Of a stretch of DNA of 64,000 nucleotides, positions 16,095-25,496 are shown in pieces. A program made the position numbers and the translations under genes. The DNA is from Taklimakanibacter sp021828105. GTDB taxonomy: Bacteria > Pseudomonadota > Alphaproteobacteria > Rhizobiales > Aestuariivirgaceae. The DNA lies in assembly GCA_021828105.1 (NCBI GenBank), contig JAKATG010000031.1, forward strand, positions 6,683 through 70,682, given 5' to 3'. Within the stretch, counting starts at the first letter, position 1; each line of letters starts with the position of its first letter. The notes beneath the pieces were generated by a model. The model was not told the origin of the DNA. It saw nothing but the letters and a program-made list of their open reading frames with translations, and ran no database searches.

Positions 16095-16655
16095 GTGTCC
16101 ACAGCCGAACATGCCGATCCCAACCGGCGCGACTTTCTCTATATAGCCACCGGTGCGGCCGGTGCTGTGGGTGCGGCCCTGGTGGCATGGCCCTTCATCG
16201 ACCAGATGAATCCCGACGCCTCGGTGTTGGCCTTGGCCTCGATCGAGGTCGATCTGGCCCCGATCGCCGAGGGCCAGAGCATCACCATCAAATGGCGCGG
16301 CAATCCGGTTTTCGTGCGCCACCGTACGCCCAAGGAGATCGAGGAGGCCAAGGCGGTGCCGATCTCCGACCTGCCCGATCCCGACGCCCGCAACGCCAAT
16401 GTGAAAGAGGGCGACCCCGCCACCGACATCAACCGCGTGGTCGGCGGCAAGGAGCAGTTCCTGGTGATGATGGGCGTGTGCACGCATCTGGGCTGCGTGC
16501 CGCTCGGCCAGCAGGGCGACTACGGCGGATGGTTCTGCCCGTGCCACGGCTCGCATTACGATACGGCCGGACGCATCCGCAAAGGTCCGGCGCCGCAGAA
16601 CCTGCCGGTGCCGATCTACGCATATATCTCCGATACCAAGATCAGTATCGGCTAA
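16095..16655 (+). CDS. petA: Ubiquinol-cytochrome c reductase Rieske iron-sulfur subunit
   Basis: A 186-residue subunit of the cytochrome bc1 complex, anchored in the inner membrane with its [2Fe-2S] head in the periplasm. The cluster boxes are CTHLGC and CPCHGSHYD, carrying two Cys and two His ligands plus the disulfide cysteines. The amino end has a Tat motif (NRRDFLYIATG), as in other bacterial Rieske proteins, followed by one membrane helix. The start is GTG at 16095 with GAGAGGAAA upstream. It is the first gene of petABC. Confidence 0.96.
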   Translation: MSTAEHADPNRRDFLYIATGAAGAVGAALVAWPFIDQMNPDASVLALASIEVDLAPIAEGQSITIKWRGNPVFVRHRTPKEIEEAKAVPISDLPDPDARNANVKEGDPATDINRVVGGKEQFLVMMGVCTHLGCVPLGQQGDYGGWFCPCHGSHYDTAGRIRKGPAPQNLPVPIYAYISDTKISIG

Positions 16656-16668
16656 CAGAGGGCACGCG

Positions 16669-17931
16669 ATGGGCGGACATTCGAACTACCAACCCAAGAG
16701 CGCCGCAGAGAAATGGCTGCATGAGCGCCTGCCGATCGTCGAGCTGGTGAAAGCCCAGGTATTCGACTTTCCGACACCCAAGAACCTGAACTACTGGTGG
16801 ACTTTCGGCGGCATCCTCGCCCTCATGCTGGTGGTGCAGATCCTTACCGGCATCGTGCTCGTCATGCATTACACGCCGCAGGCCGAGCTCGCCTTCGATT
16901 CGGTCGAGCACATCATGCGCGACGTGAATTACGGCTGGCTCCTGCGCTATATGCACGCCAACGGCGCGTCGATGTTCTTCATCGCCGTCTATATCCACAT
17001 CTTCCGCGGCATGTATTACGGCTCCTACAAGGCGCCGCGCGAAGTCCTGTGGATCATCGGCGTCCTCATCTATCTCGTCATGATGGCGACCGCCTTCATG
17101 GGCTATGTGCTGCCCTGGGGCCAGATGAGCTTCTGGGGCGCCAAGGTGATCACCAACCTGTTCTCGGCCATCCCCTTCGTCGGCGAGGCGATCACCACCT
17201 GGCTGTGGGGCGGCTATGCGGTCGACAACCCGACCCTCAACCGCTTCTTCTCACTGCACTATCTCTTGCCCTTCGTGCTGGCCGGCCTGGTCGGCTTGCA
17301 CATCTGGGCGCTGCACGTGCCGGGCAACAACAACCCGACCGGCGTCAGCGTGAAATCGGGACAGGACACGGTGCCGTTCCACCCCTATTACACGATGAAG
17401 GACTCGTTCGCGATCGTGGTGTTCCTCATCCTCTTCGCGCTGTTCCTGTTCTTCTCGCCCAACTATCTCGGCCACGCCATCAACTACGAGCCGGCCAACC
17501 CGTTGTCGACGCCGGCCCATATCGTGCCCGAATGGTATTATCTGCCGTTCTACGCGATCCTGCGCGCCATCCCCGACAAGCTCGGCGGCGTCATCGCCAT
17601 GTTCGGCTCGATCCTGATCCTGTTCGTGCTGCCCTGGCTCGATACGTCCAAGGTGCGCTCGGGAACCTACCGGCCGCTCTATAAGGTGTTCTTCTGGCTC
17701 TTCGTCGCCGCCTGCATCGGCCTTGGTTATCTGGGCTCGAAGCCGCCCGAGGGATGGTATGTCACCTTCTCGCGGCTGCTCACCTTCTACTACTTCTTCC
17801 ACTTCCTGGTGATCCTGCCGCTGCTCGGCCTGCTCGAGACGCCGAAGCCGCTGCCGTCGTCGATCTCCGATGACGTGCTCGCCAAGAAGAAACCCGCCTT
17901 GCCGGAAGGCAAGGCCGTGCCCGCCGAGTGA
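16669..17931 (+). CDS. petB: Cytochrome b of the bc1 complex
   Basis: A 420-residue eight-helix subunit that binds hemes bL and bH and the two quinone sites. The MGYVLPWGQMSFWGAKVITN segment and the PEWYYLPFYAILR motif (Qo site PEWY) are visible, as are heme-ligand histidines in the helices around MHANGASMFFIAVYIHIFRG and LHIWALHVPG. It begins 13 bases after petA and ends 16 bases before petC, all on one strand, so the three form one operon. Confidence 0.97.
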   Translation: MGGHSNYQPKSAAEKWLHERLPIVELVKAQVFDFPTPKNLNYWWTFGGILALMLVVQILTGIVLVMHYTPQAELAFDSVEHIMRDVNYGWLLRYMHANGASMFFIAVYIHIFRGMYYGSYKAPREVLWIIGVLIYLVMMATAFMGYVLPWGQMSFWGAKVITNLFSAIPFVGEAITTWLWGGYAVDNPTLNRFFSLHYLLPFVLAGLVGLHIWALHVPGNNNPTGVSVKSGQDTVPFHPYYTMKDSFAIVVFLILFALFLFFSPNYLGHAINYEPANPLSTPAHIVPEWYYLPFYAILRAIPDKLGGVIAMFGSILILFVLPWLDTSKVRSGTYRPLYKVFFWLFVAACIGLGYLGSKPPEGWYVTFSRLLTFYYFFHFLVILPLLGLLETPKPLPSSISDDVLAKKKPALPEGKAVPAE

Positions 17932-17947
17932 TCTGGAGAAACGACCC

Positions 17948-18766
17948 ATGAAGCTCTTCACGACACTCGCTGCCGCGGCCTTCGCTCTCATCGCCGTGCC
18001 GGCCTTCGCCGCCGAAGGCCAGAAGGACGCCAAGGACATCTCCTATTCCTTCGAGGGGCCGTTCGGGACCTTCGACAAGGGCCAGCTGCAGCGCGGCTAC
18101 AAGGTCTATAAGGAAGTCTGCGCGGCCTGCCATTCCATGCGGCTCTTGCACTTCCGCAACCTTGACGAGCCGGGCGGCCCGGGCTTCACCGAGGAACAGG
18201 TCAAGGCGCTGGCCGCGACCTTCACGGTCAAGGACGGGCCGGGCGAGGACGGCGAAATGTTCGACCGTCCAGGCCTTCCTTCCGATCGGTTCCCCTCGCC
18301 CTTCCCGAATGAGCAGGCGGCGCGCAACGCCAATGGCGGGGCCCTGCCGCCCGATCTGTCGCTCATCACCAAGTCGCGGGCCGGCTGGTACGGCACCTTC
18401 AACCAGCTGGTCAACGGCATCGGCGGACCGGAATATGTCTATTCGGTACTGACCGGCTTCGAGCAGGCGCCGCCCGAGCTCGCCAAGGAAGCCCCCGAGG
18501 GCAAGCACTTCAACCCGTATTTTGCCAGCGGCCATTGGATCGGGATGGCGCCGCCGCTCGTTGACGGCCAGGTGACCTTCGATGACGGGGCGCCGAACAA
18601 GATCGACGACATGGCGCGCGACGTCTCGGCCTTCCTCGCCTGGGCGGCCGAGCCCAAGATGGAGGAGCGCAAGTCCACGGGCTTCGCGACGGTCATCTAT
18701 CTCGCCGTCCTGGCGGTGCTGCTCTATCTCGTGAAGCAGCGGGTGTGGGCCAGGGTCGATCACTGA
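17948..18766 (+). CDS. petC: Cytochrome c1 of the bc1 complex
   Basis: A 272-residue periplasmic c-type cytochrome with a signal peptide (MKLFTTLAAAAFALIAVPAFA), the heme attachment site CAACH, a likely methionine axial ligand in GHWIGMAPPL, and a carboxy-terminal membrane anchor (TVIYLAVLAVLLYLVKQ). The ATG at 17948 is chosen because it gives this signal peptide; an upstream extension overlaps petB. It passes electrons from the Rieske protein to soluble cytochrome c. A strong terminator follows. Confidence 0.96.
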   Translation: MKLFTTLAAAAFALIAVPAFAAEGQKDAKDISYSFEGPFGTFDKGQLQRGYKVYKEVCAACHSMRLLHFRNLDEPGGPGFTEEQVKALAATFTVKDGPGEDGEMFDRPGLPSDRFPSPFPNEQAARNANGGALPPDLSLITKSRAGWYGTFNQLVNGIGGPEYVYSVLTGFEQAPPELAKEAPEGKHFNPYFASGHWIGMAPPLVDGQVTFDDGAPNKIDDMARDVSAFLAWAAEPKMEERKSTGFATVIYLAVLAVLLYLVKQRVWARVDH

Positions 18767-18786
18767 ATTCAATGTGAGGGCGGATG

Positions 18787-18818
18787 AAATGGCCGGAGAT
18801 TCTCCGGCCATTTTCTTT
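18787..18818 (+). terminator. Rho-independent terminator of petABC
   Basis: AAATGGCCGGAG pairs exactly with CTCCGGCCATTT (12 bp) around a three-base loop, followed by a T-rich run. It lies 20 bases after the petC stop. Confidence 0.88.
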
Positions 18819-18867
18819 GCACCTCACATTGCCAAACTTTAAGCGAACCGCCACGGCGCAGCCCGAT

Positions 18868-18900
18868 TCGTAAGCCACCTGATGACCAGGAGGCTTACGA
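18868..18900 (+). promoter_or_regulatory. Inverted repeat over the marR ribosome binding site
   Basis: TCGTAAGCC at 18868-18876 is matched by GGCTTACGA at 18892-18900, ending three bases before the marR ATG. The ribosome binding site AGGAGG (18888-18893) reaches into the right arm. It may be the operator bound by the MarR protein, or an mRNA hairpin that hides the ribosome binding site. Confidence 0.6.
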
Positions 18901-18903
18901 GCG

Positions 18904-19368
18904 ATGGCGACGAACCGTTCTCTGAGACGCGAATTCCTCAGCACGCTCATCGAGACGTCGCGGCATCTGCGTCATTTCGTCGACCGCAGAGCCCGGCGGC
19001 TCGGCCTTACCGGCGCGCAACTGCGCCTCTTGTCCAAGCTCAGGCGCAATGAGGGCGCGACCCAGGCGGAGCTCGCAAATGAGATGGAGATGCGGCCGAT
19101 CTCCCTTTCCGCCCTCGTCGACAAGCTGGCACAGCAAGGCTTTGTGGAACGGCGCGCCGATAAGAGTGACCGCCGCCTCAACCGTCTCCATCTGACACCG
19201 GCGGGCAGGAACCTGGCCCTGAAGATCGACAGCTTCCGCGAGGAGGTGGCGCATGACGTGCTGCGGGACGTCGATCAGGCCGCGCTCGCTGCGGCACTTG
19301 GCGTGCTCCACGTCCTTAAACGCCAGGTCAAGGCCGAGCCCGACGGACTGACGATCGCGGCGGAATGA
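18904..19368 (+). CDS. MarR family transcriptional regulator
   Basis: A 154-residue winged-helix regulator. The recognition helix lies in ATQAELANEMEMRPISLSAL and the wing in VERRADKSDRRLNRLHLTPAG, the usual DxRxxxLxLT pattern. Such dimers repress nearby efflux genes and release DNA on binding a ligand. Its stop is one base before the start of the RND adaptor gene, so it is the first gene of a marR-adaptor-RND operon and probably controls it. An inverted repeat lies over its own ribosome binding site. Confidence 0.92.
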   Translation: MATNRSLRREFLSTLIETSRHLRHFVDRRARRLGLTGAQLRLLSKLRRNEGATQAELANEMEMRPISLSALVDKLAQQGFVERRADKSDRRLNRLHLTPAGRNLALKIDSFREEVAHDVLRDVDQAALAAALGVLHVLKRQVKAEPDGLTIAAE

Positions 19369-19369
19369 G

Positions 19370-20533
19370 ATGGCACGTCCCATGAAGCGCATGACGCTCT
19401 TGCTCGGCTTCTTCCTGGCGGTCGCCGCCGGCGTTCTCGTCTATTGGCAGAGCGGTCCGCTCATGCGGGGTGCGGAGGCGCAGGATGCGGCCCGGTCGCG
19501 GCAAGTGAGGGATGCGGCGATACCGGTCGTGCTCGGCCAGGCCCGGCGGATGACCTTGCCGGTGATCTTCTCGACCATCGGCACGATCCAACCGGTGGCG
19601 TCGATCACCGTCACATCGCAGGTCTCGGGGATCGTGTCGGATGTCGCCATTGCCGATGGCGCCGATGTCCGGCAGGGCGACATCCTGATCGCGCTCGATG
19701 CCCGGCTGATCGACACTCAAATCGAACAGGCGCAGGCCACGATCGCCAAGGACAAGGCCAATATCGAGAAGGCGCAACGCGATCTCGGTCGCATCGACCG
19801 CCTGCTCAAGAACAAGTTCGAGACCCCGGAAAATGCCGCCGATGCCCAGACGACGCTCGATCTCGCGCAAGCGACGCTCGCTTCCGATCAGGCGTCGCTG
19901 CGCAATCTCGAGGTCCAGCGCGAATACTACACGATCCGTGCGCCGGTAACGGGGCGCATCGGCACCGTGCCGGCGAAGCCCGGCTCGACCATCGTGGCGG
20001 GCGCCCAGGCCAGCCCGATCGCCACCGTCAATGTCTTCGACCCGATCTACGTGGCTGTCGGAATCCCCCAAGGGATGATCGCCGATCTGGCCGAGGACAA
20101 GGCGCAAGGCCGGGCGAAGATCAGCCTGACGGTGCCGGGACGATCCGACAAGCTCGAGGGCGCCGTCACGGTCATCGACAATGCGGCGAGCGCCGCGACC
20201 GGTCTGGTGACGGCGCTGGCTACGATTGCGAACAAGCCGCCGGTGCTGTGGCCGGGCGAGGTCGTCAATGCCGATGTCGTCTTCCGCGACGAGGCCGATG
20301 CTCTCGCGGTTCCCAATGAAGCGATCCAGACCAATCAGCAGGGCCCTTATGTCTACACCGTGGACGGCGAGCGGCGCGCCCATGCCAAGCCCGTGACCGT
20401 GGCGCGCAGCATGAAAGGCATGACGGTCATCGCCCAAGGCCTCAATGAAGGCGACAGTGTCGTGACCGACGGGCAATTGCTCCTCACCGACGGCGCGCTC
20501 GTTTCCGTCAAGCAGGCGATGGCGGGAGAATAA
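19370..20533 (+). CDS. RND efflux periplasmic adaptor (MdtA-like)
   Basis: A 387-residue membrane-fusion protein with an amino-terminal hydrophobic anchor, a lipoyl half-motif (VTSQVSGIVSDVAIADGADV), a coiled-coil hairpin rich in Q, A and K (residues about 110-180), the second lipoyl half (TIRAPVTGRIGTV) and beta-barrel domains. It bridges the RND pump at 20535-23642 to an outer-membrane channel. No outer-membrane factor gene is adjacent, so a TolC-like channel encoded elsewhere is needed. Translation is coupled to marR (one-base gap) and to the pump gene (one-base gap). Confidence 0.93.
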   Translation: MARPMKRMTLLLGFFLAVAAGVLVYWQSGPLMRGAEAQDAARSRQVRDAAIPVVLGQARRMTLPVIFSTIGTIQPVASITVTSQVSGIVSDVAIADGADVRQGDILIALDARLIDTQIEQAQATIAKDKANIEKAQRDLGRIDRLLKNKFETPENAADAQTTLDLAQATLASDQASLRNLEVQREYYTIRAPVTGRIGTVPAKPGSTIVAGAQASPIATVNVFDPIYVAVGIPQGMIADLAEDKAQGRAKISLTVPGRSDKLEGAVTVIDNAASAATGLVTALATIANKPPVLWPGEVVNADVVFRDEADALAVPNEAIQTNQQGPYVYTVDGERRAHAKPVTVARSMKGMTVIAQGLNEGDSVVTDGQLLLTDGALVSVKQAMAGE

Positions 20534-20534
20534 G

Positions 20535-23500
20535 ATGTCGCTCTCCGAGCTGTGCATCCGGCGGCCGGTCATGACGGTGCTGGTGATGCTGTCGCTCGTG
20601 GTGCTCGGCATTGCAGGGTTTCGCCAGTTGCCGATCGCGGCTCTGCCGCGCATCGACTTTCCCACCATCCAGGTAACCGCCACCTTGCCCGGCGCCAGCC
20701 CGGAGAGCATGGCCTCGTCGGTGGCCGAACCGCTGGAGCGGCAGTTCTCGACCATTCCCGGCGTCGACTCGATGACCTCGACCTCCACGCAAGGGTCGAC
20801 CTCGGTCATCCTGCAGTTCGATCTCGACCGCGATATCGACGCCGCCGCCCTCGATGTCCAGTCGGCGTTGAGCGTCGCCGCACGCCGCCTGCCGCCCGAA
20901 ATGACCGATCCGCCGAGCTTCAGGAAGGTCAATCCCGCCGATCAGCCGGTGCTGCTCCTGGCCTTGGCATCGTCGAGCCTGCCTTTGACCGATGTCGATG
21001 ATTATGCCGAGAATGTGCTGGCGCCGCAGATCTCGCAAATATTAGGCGTTGCCCAGGTCTCGGTCTTCGGCCAGCAGAAGCGCGCGGTGCGGATCGAGGC
21101 CGATCCCCGGCTGGCGGCAAGCCGGGGCTTGAGCCTGACCGACATACGAACCGCCGTGGCCGCCGCCGATTCCAACGCACCCATCGGCGCCTTGAGCGGC
21201 CAGAACCGGAACCTCACCCTCAATGCGCCCTCGCAGCTCACCAAGCCCGACGACTACCGGCCACTGGTGATCGCCTGGCGGGACGGCAAGCCGGTACGGC
21301 TCGGCGATGTGGCGACCATCCGCACGGGTGCCCAGGATGAGCAGACCGCAAGCTGGATCGATGACGAGCGCGCCATCATCCTCGCCGTGTTCCGTCAACC
21401 TGACGCCAATACGATCGACGTGGTCGATCAGGTCAACGCGCGTCTCGCCACCTATCGCAGCCAGATGCCGGCGGCGATCTCGGTCCATGTCGCCAATGAC
21501 CGCTCGGTGTCGATCCGCAATGCGGTCGCCGATGTCGAATTCACCTTGCTGCTCGCGGCCGCATTGGTTGTGCTGGTCATCTTTGCTTTCCTCAAGTCGG
21601 TGCGCGCCACGCTCATCCCGGTGCTGGCGCTCCCGGTATCGCTGATCGCGACCTGCGCCGTCATGGCGGTGCTCGGCTATTCGATCGACAACATGTCGCT
21701 GCTTGCCATCACGCTGGCGACCGGCTTCGTCGTCGACGATGCCATCGTGATGCTGGAGAACATCGTGCGCCATATCGAGGCGGGAGCGCGGCCATTCATG
21801 GCGGCGATCGAAGGCGCGCGCGAGATCGGCTTCACCATCCTGTCGATGACCGTATCGCTGGTGGCGGTCTTCATTCCCGTCTTGTTCATGGGGGGAGTCG
21901 TCGGACGCATCTTCCGCGAATTCGCGGTCACCATATCGGTCGCCATATTGGTATCGGGCTTCGTGTCGCTGACGCTCACGCCGATGCTCGGCGCAAGATT
22001 GCTGCGGGCGGAAGGTCATGAGGCCGGCAAGAGCCTGCTCGCGCGCGCCTCCGACGGGGTATTCGGCTGGATGGAGAGCGGCTATCGCCGCACCCTCGAT
22101 CTGGCCTTGCGCTTCCAGGGCTTCATGCTGCTCGTCACGCTGGCGACGCTCGCGGTCTCGGTGTGGCTCTATATCGTGGTGCCCAAAGGCTTCTTCCCGA
22201 CCGAAGACACGGGCTATCTGACCGCAACGCTGAGAATGCTGCCCAATACCGGCTTTGCCGCCATGGAAGACAAGACCCGCCAGGCCAGCGCAATCATCCG
22301 CAAATATCCGGCCGTGGCCTATGTGATCGCGACCGCCGGCGGCAACGGCGCCTCGGCGAATACCTCACGGCTCTTCATCGCCCTCAAGCCCATGGATCGG
22401 CGCGATGCGCCGGCAGACCAGGTGGCGCGGCGCCTCAAGCGCGCGACGGCCGCCATTCCCGGCATCGACGGCTTCTACCAAGCGGTGCAGAATATCCAGA
22501 TCGGCGGACGCCGGGCCAATGCCGATGTCCAATACACGCTGCAAAGCGCCGATCTCGCGACACTCGTCGCCACGGCTCCCGATCTCGTGGACCGCCTGAA
22601 GCGGCGCCCAGAGCTGCGCGACGTGACGAGCGATCTCGAGCTCAGCAACCCCGAGCTCATCATCGATATCGACCGCGACCGCGCGGCGGCTCTCGGCGTC
22701 AATGTCGATGATGTCCGCCAGACGCTCAACAACGCTTTCGGTACGGCCCAGGTAGCGACACTCTATCTCCCGGCCAACGACTATCCGGTGATCCTCGAAG
22801 CCTCGGCCGAACTGCAGAACGACCCCAATGCGCTGTCATTGATCTCGGTCACATCGGCGAACGGTACGGCAATCCCTCTCGATCAGGTGACGGTGAGCCG
22901 GCGCCAGGCCGGTCCCTTGTCGATCAATCACCAGGCCCAGCAGCCCTCAGTCACCATCGCCTTCAACGCGGCGCCCGGCGTCTCGCTCGGCCAGGCCGTC
23001 GACGTGGTCAATCAGGAAGCGGCGGCGGCGCATCTGCCGGATTCGGTGTCGGCGAGCTTCGCCGGCACGGCGCAGGTCTTCGTCGACGGGCTGAAAGGGC
23101 AGGGCTTCCTCCTCCTGGTAGCGGCGCTCGTGATCTATATCATTCTCGGCATTCTCTATGAGAGCTACATCCATCCCCTGACCATTCTGTCGGGTTTGCC
23201 TTCGGCAGGCATCGGCACACTCATCTCGCTCATGCTGGCGGGCATGGATCTCTCCGTCATCGCGGTCATCGGCATCGTCATGCTGATCGGCATCGTCAAG
23301 AAGAACGGGATCATGATGATCGACTTCGCGCTGGCGCGGCAGACGGCGGGCGCTGCGGCGCACGACGCGATCCGCGAGGCGTGCCTCAGACGCTTCCGGC
23401 CGATCATGATGACGAGTTTCGCGGCCATCCTCGGCGCCCTTCCGATCGCCATCGGCTTCGGGGCGGGATCGGAATTGCGCCGGCCCTTGGGGGTGGCGAT

Positions 23501-23642
23501 CGCCGGCGGCCTCGTGCTGTCGCAGCTTCTCACGCTCTATATCACGCCTGTCGTCTTCCTCGCTCTCGAGAGGATGAAGGCGAGGTTCGGCCGTCATGCG
23601 CACCAGCCCGTCGAACACAAGGCGCCGGCTGCGGCCGAATAG
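20535..23642 (+). CDS. RND family multidrug efflux permease (MdtC/AcrB-like)
   Basis: A 1035-residue inner-membrane pump with the twelve-helix RND layout and two large periplasmic loops. The proton-relay aspartate pair is present in ATGFVVDDAIVMLENIVRHI in helix 4, and the second-half motif GIVKKNGIMMIDFALA in helix 10-11 carries the conserved lysine region. The opening SELCIRRPVMTVLVMLSLV is that of the MdtB/MdtC branch. As a single pump gene rather than an MdtB-MdtC pair it probably forms a homotrimer. Substrates are not visible. Confidence 0.94.
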   Translation: MSLSELCIRRPVMTVLVMLSLVVLGIAGFRQLPIAALPRIDFPTIQVTATLPGASPESMASSVAEPLERQFSTIPGVDSMTSTSTQGSTSVILQFDLDRDIDAAALDVQSALSVAARRLPPEMTDPPSFRKVNPADQPVLLLALASSSLPLTDVDDYAENVLAPQISQILGVAQVSVFGQQKRAVRIEADPRLAASRGLSLTDIRTAVAAADSNAPIGALSGQNRNLTLNAPSQLTKPDDYRPLVIAWRDGKPVRLGDVATIRTGAQDEQTASWIDDERAIILAVFRQPDANTIDVVDQVNARLATYRSQMPAAISVHVANDRSVSIRNAVADVEFTLLLAAALVVLVIFAFLKSVRATLIPVLALPVSLIATCAVMAVLGYSIDNMSLLAITLATGFVVDDAIVMLENIVRHIEAGARPFMAAIEGAREIGFTILSMTVSLVAVFIPVLFMGGVVGRIFREFAVTISVAILVSGFVSLTLTPMLGARLLRAEGHEAGKSLLARASDGVFGWMESGYRRTLDLALRFQGFMLLVTLATLAVSVWLYIVVPKGFFPTEDTGYLTATLRMLPNTGFAAMEDKTRQASAIIRKYPAVAYVIATAGGNGASANTSRLFIALKPMDRRDAPADQVARRLKRATAAIPGIDGFYQAVQNIQIGGRRANADVQYTLQSADLATLVATAPDLVDRLKRRPELRDVTSDLELSNPELIIDIDRDRAAALGVNVDDVRQTLNNAFGTAQVATLYLPANDYPVILEASAELQNDPNALSLISVTSANGTAIPLDQVTVSRRQAGPLSINHQAQQPSVTIAFNAAPGVSLGQAVDVVNQEAAAAHLPDSVSASFAGTAQVFVDGLKGQGFLLLVAALVIYIILGILYESYIHPLTILSGLPSAGIGTLISLMLAGMDLSVIAVIGIVMLIGIVKKNGIMMIDFALARQTAGAAAHDAIREACLRRFRPIMMTSFAAILGALPIAIGFGAGSELRRPLGVAIAGGLVLSQLLTLYITPVVFLALERMKARFGRHAHQPVEHKAPAAAE

Positions 23643-23702
23643 CGGGAAGGCGGCGAATCTCCTATGCTCCTTCGTCTCATTGCGGGCGGGAGCTGACTTT
23701 TC

Positions 23703-24590
23703 ATGACGAAATCCGTACTCGGCATCATCGGCGGATCAGGCATCTATGACATCGAGATGACAGAGGCGCGCTGGGAGACAATCACATCGCCCTGGGGCGA
23801 ACCCTCCGATCAGCTGCGGCGCGGCGAGATCGACGGGCTGCCGGTGGTCTTCCTGCCGCGCCATGGCCGCGGTCACCGCTTCTCGCCCACTACGATCAAC
23901 TACCGGGCCAATATCGACATATTGAAGCGCGCCCAAGTCACCGATGTGGTGTCGCTGTCGGCCTGCGGTTCGCTGCGCGAGGAACTGGAGCCTGGATGTT
24001 TCGTGCTGATCGACCAGTTCATCGATCGCACTTTTGCGCGTGAGAAGAGCTTCTTCGGAACGGGGTGCGTCGCGCATGTCTCGCTCGCCTATCCGGTGTC
24101 GCCGACGCTGCAGGACCTGGCCGAAGCGGCGCTCAAGGCGGAGGCCATACCCTATGCGCGCGGCGGCACCTATCTGGTGATGGAGGGGCCGCAATTCTCG
24201 ACACTGGCGGAATCTCAGCTCTACCGGTCCTGGGGCTTGAGCGTCATCGGCATGACCAACATGCCCGAAGCCAAGCTCGCGCGTGAAGCCGAGCTCACCT
24301 ATTGCACCGTGGCGATGGTGACGGATTACGATTCATGGCATCCGCATCACGGCGAGGTCGATATCATGTCGATCCTCAAGGTGCTCAAGGGCAACAGCGA
24401 GAATGCGCGCCGCTTCGTGACCAGGCTGGCGCGCGACTTTCCCCGCGAGCATCCGTCCTGCCGAGTCGGTTCGGACCGGGCACTGGAATATGCGGTCATA
24501 ACGGCACCGGAAAAGCGCGATCCGGAACTTCTGCGCAAGCTCGATGCTGTGGCGGGGCGTGTGCTCGGAGCATCGGTCCGAAAAGTGTGA
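23703..24590 (+). CDS. mtnP: S-methyl-5'-thioadenosine phosphorylase
   Basis: A 295-residue member of the purine nucleoside phosphorylase family that splits methylthioadenosine to adenine and methylthioribose-1-phosphate. The phosphate site is IGGSGIYDI, and the substrate loop is MEGPQFSTLAESQLYRSWG followed by VIGMTNMPEAKLAREAEL. Adenine formed can be salvaged by the apt product encoded at 13972-14523. The last six codons (ending SVRKV) lie inside a palindromic repeat element that continues past the stop, so the natural carboxy terminus may have been replaced. Confidence 0.95.
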   Translation: MTKSVLGIIGGSGIYDIEMTEARWETITSPWGEPSDQLRRGEIDGLPVVFLPRHGRGHRFSPTTINYRANIDILKRAQVTDVVSLSACGSLREELEPGCFVLIDQFIDRTFAREKSFFGTGCVAHVSLAYPVSPTLQDLAEAALKAEAIPYARGGTYLVMEGPQFSTLAESQLYRSWGLSVIGMTNMPEAKLAREAELTYCTVAMVTDYDSWHPHHGEVDIMSILKVLKGNSENARRFVTRLARDFPREHPSCRVGSDRALEYAVITAPEKRDPELLRKLDAVAGRVLGASVRKV

Positions 24591-24666
24591 GCGGTCTTCG
24601 GGCAAGCCGATGTGTGAATGAAAGAGCCCGAGCATCTGCTCCGATTCCACCGGAACAGGCGCTCGG
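24571..24666. repeat. Extragenic palindromic element overlapping the mtnP 3' end
   Basis: CATCGG (24571) pairs with CCGATG (24607), with an inner CCGAA/TTCGG pair; a second arm pair CCGAGC/GCTCGG lies at 24628 and 24661. Part of it (24590-24612) recurs, inverted and with two differences in 23 bases, at 63835-63857. The style matches mobile palindromes common in rhizobial genomes. Confidence 0.65.
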
Positions 24667-24781
24667 ACTCGCCAAAATAAAGCCATCAGAGAGTCAAAAT
24701 CCGCGCGATGTCTCAGGCTATTGAACCATTGAGCACCTTTGCGCGTTAAGGGCGGGACAAGTGGTTGCGGAGGAGGATCAA

Positions 24782-25483
24782 TTGGCCAGATTTATTACGC
24801 GGCGTTCGTTTCTTGGACGGACTCTCATGGCCGGCGCCGGCGTGGCTTTCGCCAGCACTGCAGGCTCTGCCCAGGAAGAGAATATGGGCACGACCGACGG
24901 TACGGTCGATTCCTTTCCGATACCGCAAGTCAATCTGAAGAAGATCCCGCCGGAATTCCGCCGCCAGACAGTCGAATATCTGGGCCATGAATGGCCGGGC
25001 ACCGTCGTTGTCGACACCAAGAACCGGTTCCTGTTCAAGATCCTGCCGGGCCAGCAGGCGATCCGTTATGGCATCGGAGTGGGACGTGAAGGCTTCACCT
25101 GGTCGGGCGAGGCCGTGGTCGGCGCCAAGCAGATGTGGCCGACCTGGAATCCACCCAAGGAAATGGTGGCGCGCGATCCCAATGCGGCGAAATGGGCGAA
25201 CGGCCAGCCCGGCGGTCCGGACAATCCATTGGGTGCCCGAGCGCTTTATCTTTACCAGAACGGCAAGGATACACTGTTCCGTATCCACGGCACCAATGCG
25301 CCGAAATCGATCGGCAAGGCGATGTCTTCCGGCTGTATCCGCATGCTCAACCAGGATGTGGTGGAGGTCTATCGCATGACGCCGATCGGCACGCGCGTCA
25401 CCGTGCTGCCCGCCGATCCGCAGGAGATCTTCGAGGAAGACGAGATCGCCGGCGCCGGAACGCCCGACATTTACCAGCAGTGA
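24782..25483 (+). CDS. L,D-transpeptidase (YkuD/ErfK family), Tat-exported
   Basis: A 233-residue periplasmic peptidoglycan cross-linking or lipoprotein-anchoring enzyme. The catalytic motif runs from HGTNAPKSIGKAMSSG to the nucleophile Cys185 in SSGCIRM. The amino end has a twin-arginine signal, TRRSFLGRTLMAG, ending near STAGSAQ. The TTG start at 24782 is chosen because GGAGGAGG ends five bases before it; a GTG at 24761 would place that sequence inside the gene. A paralogue with the same motif and the same Cys numbering is encoded at 31437-32078. Confidence 0.9.
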   Translation: MARFITRRSFLGRTLMAGAGVAFASTAGSAQEENMGTTDGTVDSFPIPQVNLKKIPPEFRRQTVEYLGHEWPGTVVVDTKNRFLFKILPGQQAIRYGIGVGREGFTWSGEAVVGAKQMWPTWNPPKEMVARDPNAAKWANGQPGGPDNPLGARALYLYQNGKDTLFRIHGTNAPKSIGKAMSSGCIRMLNQDVVEVYRMTPIGTRVTVLPADPQEIFEEDEIAGAGTPDIYQQ

Positions 25484-25496
25484 GCAAAGCATCTAG

